Positions 6,526-6,934 of a stretch of 6,934 nt of DNA are shown here, piece by piece. Source of the stretch: an uncultured Paracoccaceae bacterium (GTDB taxonomy: Bacteria > Pseudomonadota > Alphaproteobacteria > Rhodobacterales > Rhodobacteraceae); assembly GCA_913054485.1 (NCBI GenBank), contig CAJXHQ010000166.1:1-6934 (forward strand), in the 5' to 3' direction. Every line of letters begins with the position of its first letter. The stretch's first letter is position 1. The notes beneath the pieces were generated by a model, which ran no database searches, was not told the DNA's origin, and was given only the letters and a program-made list of their open reading frames with translations. The translations under genes were made by a program, and so were the position numbers.

Positions 6526-6934
6526 ATGTTTCCGATCCGCGATCACAACCCCTCCGGCCGCACGCCCTATGTCGTCTACACAATGATGGCGCTGAATATT
6601 GCCATCTTCCTGCTGACGCTGGGCATCACCTCCGACCGCGGGCTTTACCAGCTCTATGACGCCTATGCGGTGGTGCCCGCCGAGATCAGCCGTGGCGGCG
6701 GCTGGGAGACGCTGCTGACCTCCACCTTCCTGCACGGCGGCTGGATGCATCTGGGCGGCAATATGCTGTTCCTGTGGATCTTCGGCGACAATCTGGAAGA
6801 CGAGATGGGCCATCTCCCCTTCCTTGTCTTCTATATCGCCAGCGGTATCGGTGCGGGGCTGATCCATGTGGTGGCCGCGCCCTACTCTCAGGTTCCCACC
6901 ATCGGCGCCTCCGGTGCCATCGCCGGCGTGATGG
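6526..6934 (+). CDS. Rhomboid-family intramembrane serine protease, N-terminal part (cut by window end)
   Basis: The reading is open from ATG 6526 to the window edge (136 residues and one base), so the 3' end is missing. Rhomboids cleave transmembrane substrates inside the bilayer with a Ser-His dyad. The N-terminus MFPIRDHNPSGRTP precedes a first membrane segment (about 16-34), a loop ending in the hydrophobic TSTFLHGGWMHLGGNMLFLW stretch with the family's H-x3-N pair (H75, N79), a third segment (about 97-117), and GASGAIAG with the predicted nucleophile S129. The catalytic His of a later helix lies beyond the window. ATG 6526 is forced: the frame has a stop at 6484 and no other ATG, GTG or TTG between. 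There is no recognisable Shine-Dalgarno sequence; the bases where it should lie form the right arm of the 6492-6521 hairpin. The substrate is unknown, and I see no functional link to putA beyond position. Confidence 0.93.
   Translation, partial: MFPIRDHNPSGRTPYVVYTMMALNIAIFLLTLGITSDRGLYQLYDAYAVVPAEISRGGGWETLLTSTFLHGGWMHLGGNMLFLWIFGDNLEDEMGHLPFLVFYIASGIGAGLIHVVAAPYSQVPTIGASGAIAGVM

Overview
This window reads as high-GC chromosomal DNA from an alphaproteobacterium, most likely a Rhodobacteraceae (roseobacter-type) strain. The evidence is GC-rich third codon positions, a proline-catabolism locus built as a divergent Lrp-type regulator plus a long PutA without an N-terminal ribbon-helix-helix domain, and a rhomboid protease gene downstream. 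Genus and species cannot be fixed from the sequence alone.

Layout. (1) About 134-1367, minus strand: the wreck of one long gene for a membrane O-acyltransferase with a C-terminal SGNH domain (acyltransferase-3/OafA-like). Its start codon and ribosome binding site survive. The body carries an amber codon at codon 20, an internal deletion that removes most of the membrane domain, an ochre codon, and at least two further frame changes. (2) 1368-1794: no gene seen. (3) 1795-2418, minus: a secreted TPR-repeat protein of unknown function. (4) 2478-2948, minus: an Lrp/AsnC-family regulator, very probably PutR. (5) 2949-3070: the shared divergent control region, with a candidate putR promoter whose spacer holds an inverted repeat. 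(6) 3071-6478, plus: putA, the bifunctional proline dehydrogenase / P5C dehydrogenase, 1135 residues, with the C-terminal extension typical of 'type B' PutAs. (7) 6492-6521: a strong GC-rich hairpin. (8) 6526 to the window end, plus: the first 136 residues of a rhomboid-family intramembrane serine protease, cut by the window edge.

How the parts work together. PutR and PutA form a classical proline-utilisation module. PutA oxidises proline to P5C on FAD and then to glutamate on NAD+. Because this PutA lacks its own DNA-binding domain, control is expected to come from the divergent Lrp-type regulator responding to proline. The TPR gene follows putR on the same strand after a 59-bp gap and could be co-transcribed with it. 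The rhomboid gene follows putA closely but has no evident functional link.

The window is mostly ordinary. I see no CRISPR array, insertion sequence, RNA gene or defence system, and no undescribed biological system. The most informative non-routine items are the multi-lesion acyltransferase pseudogene, the dyad inside the putR promoter spacer, a Glu-to-Gly change in a conserved NAD-binding motif of PutA, and the hairpin that abuts the rhomboid start codon.
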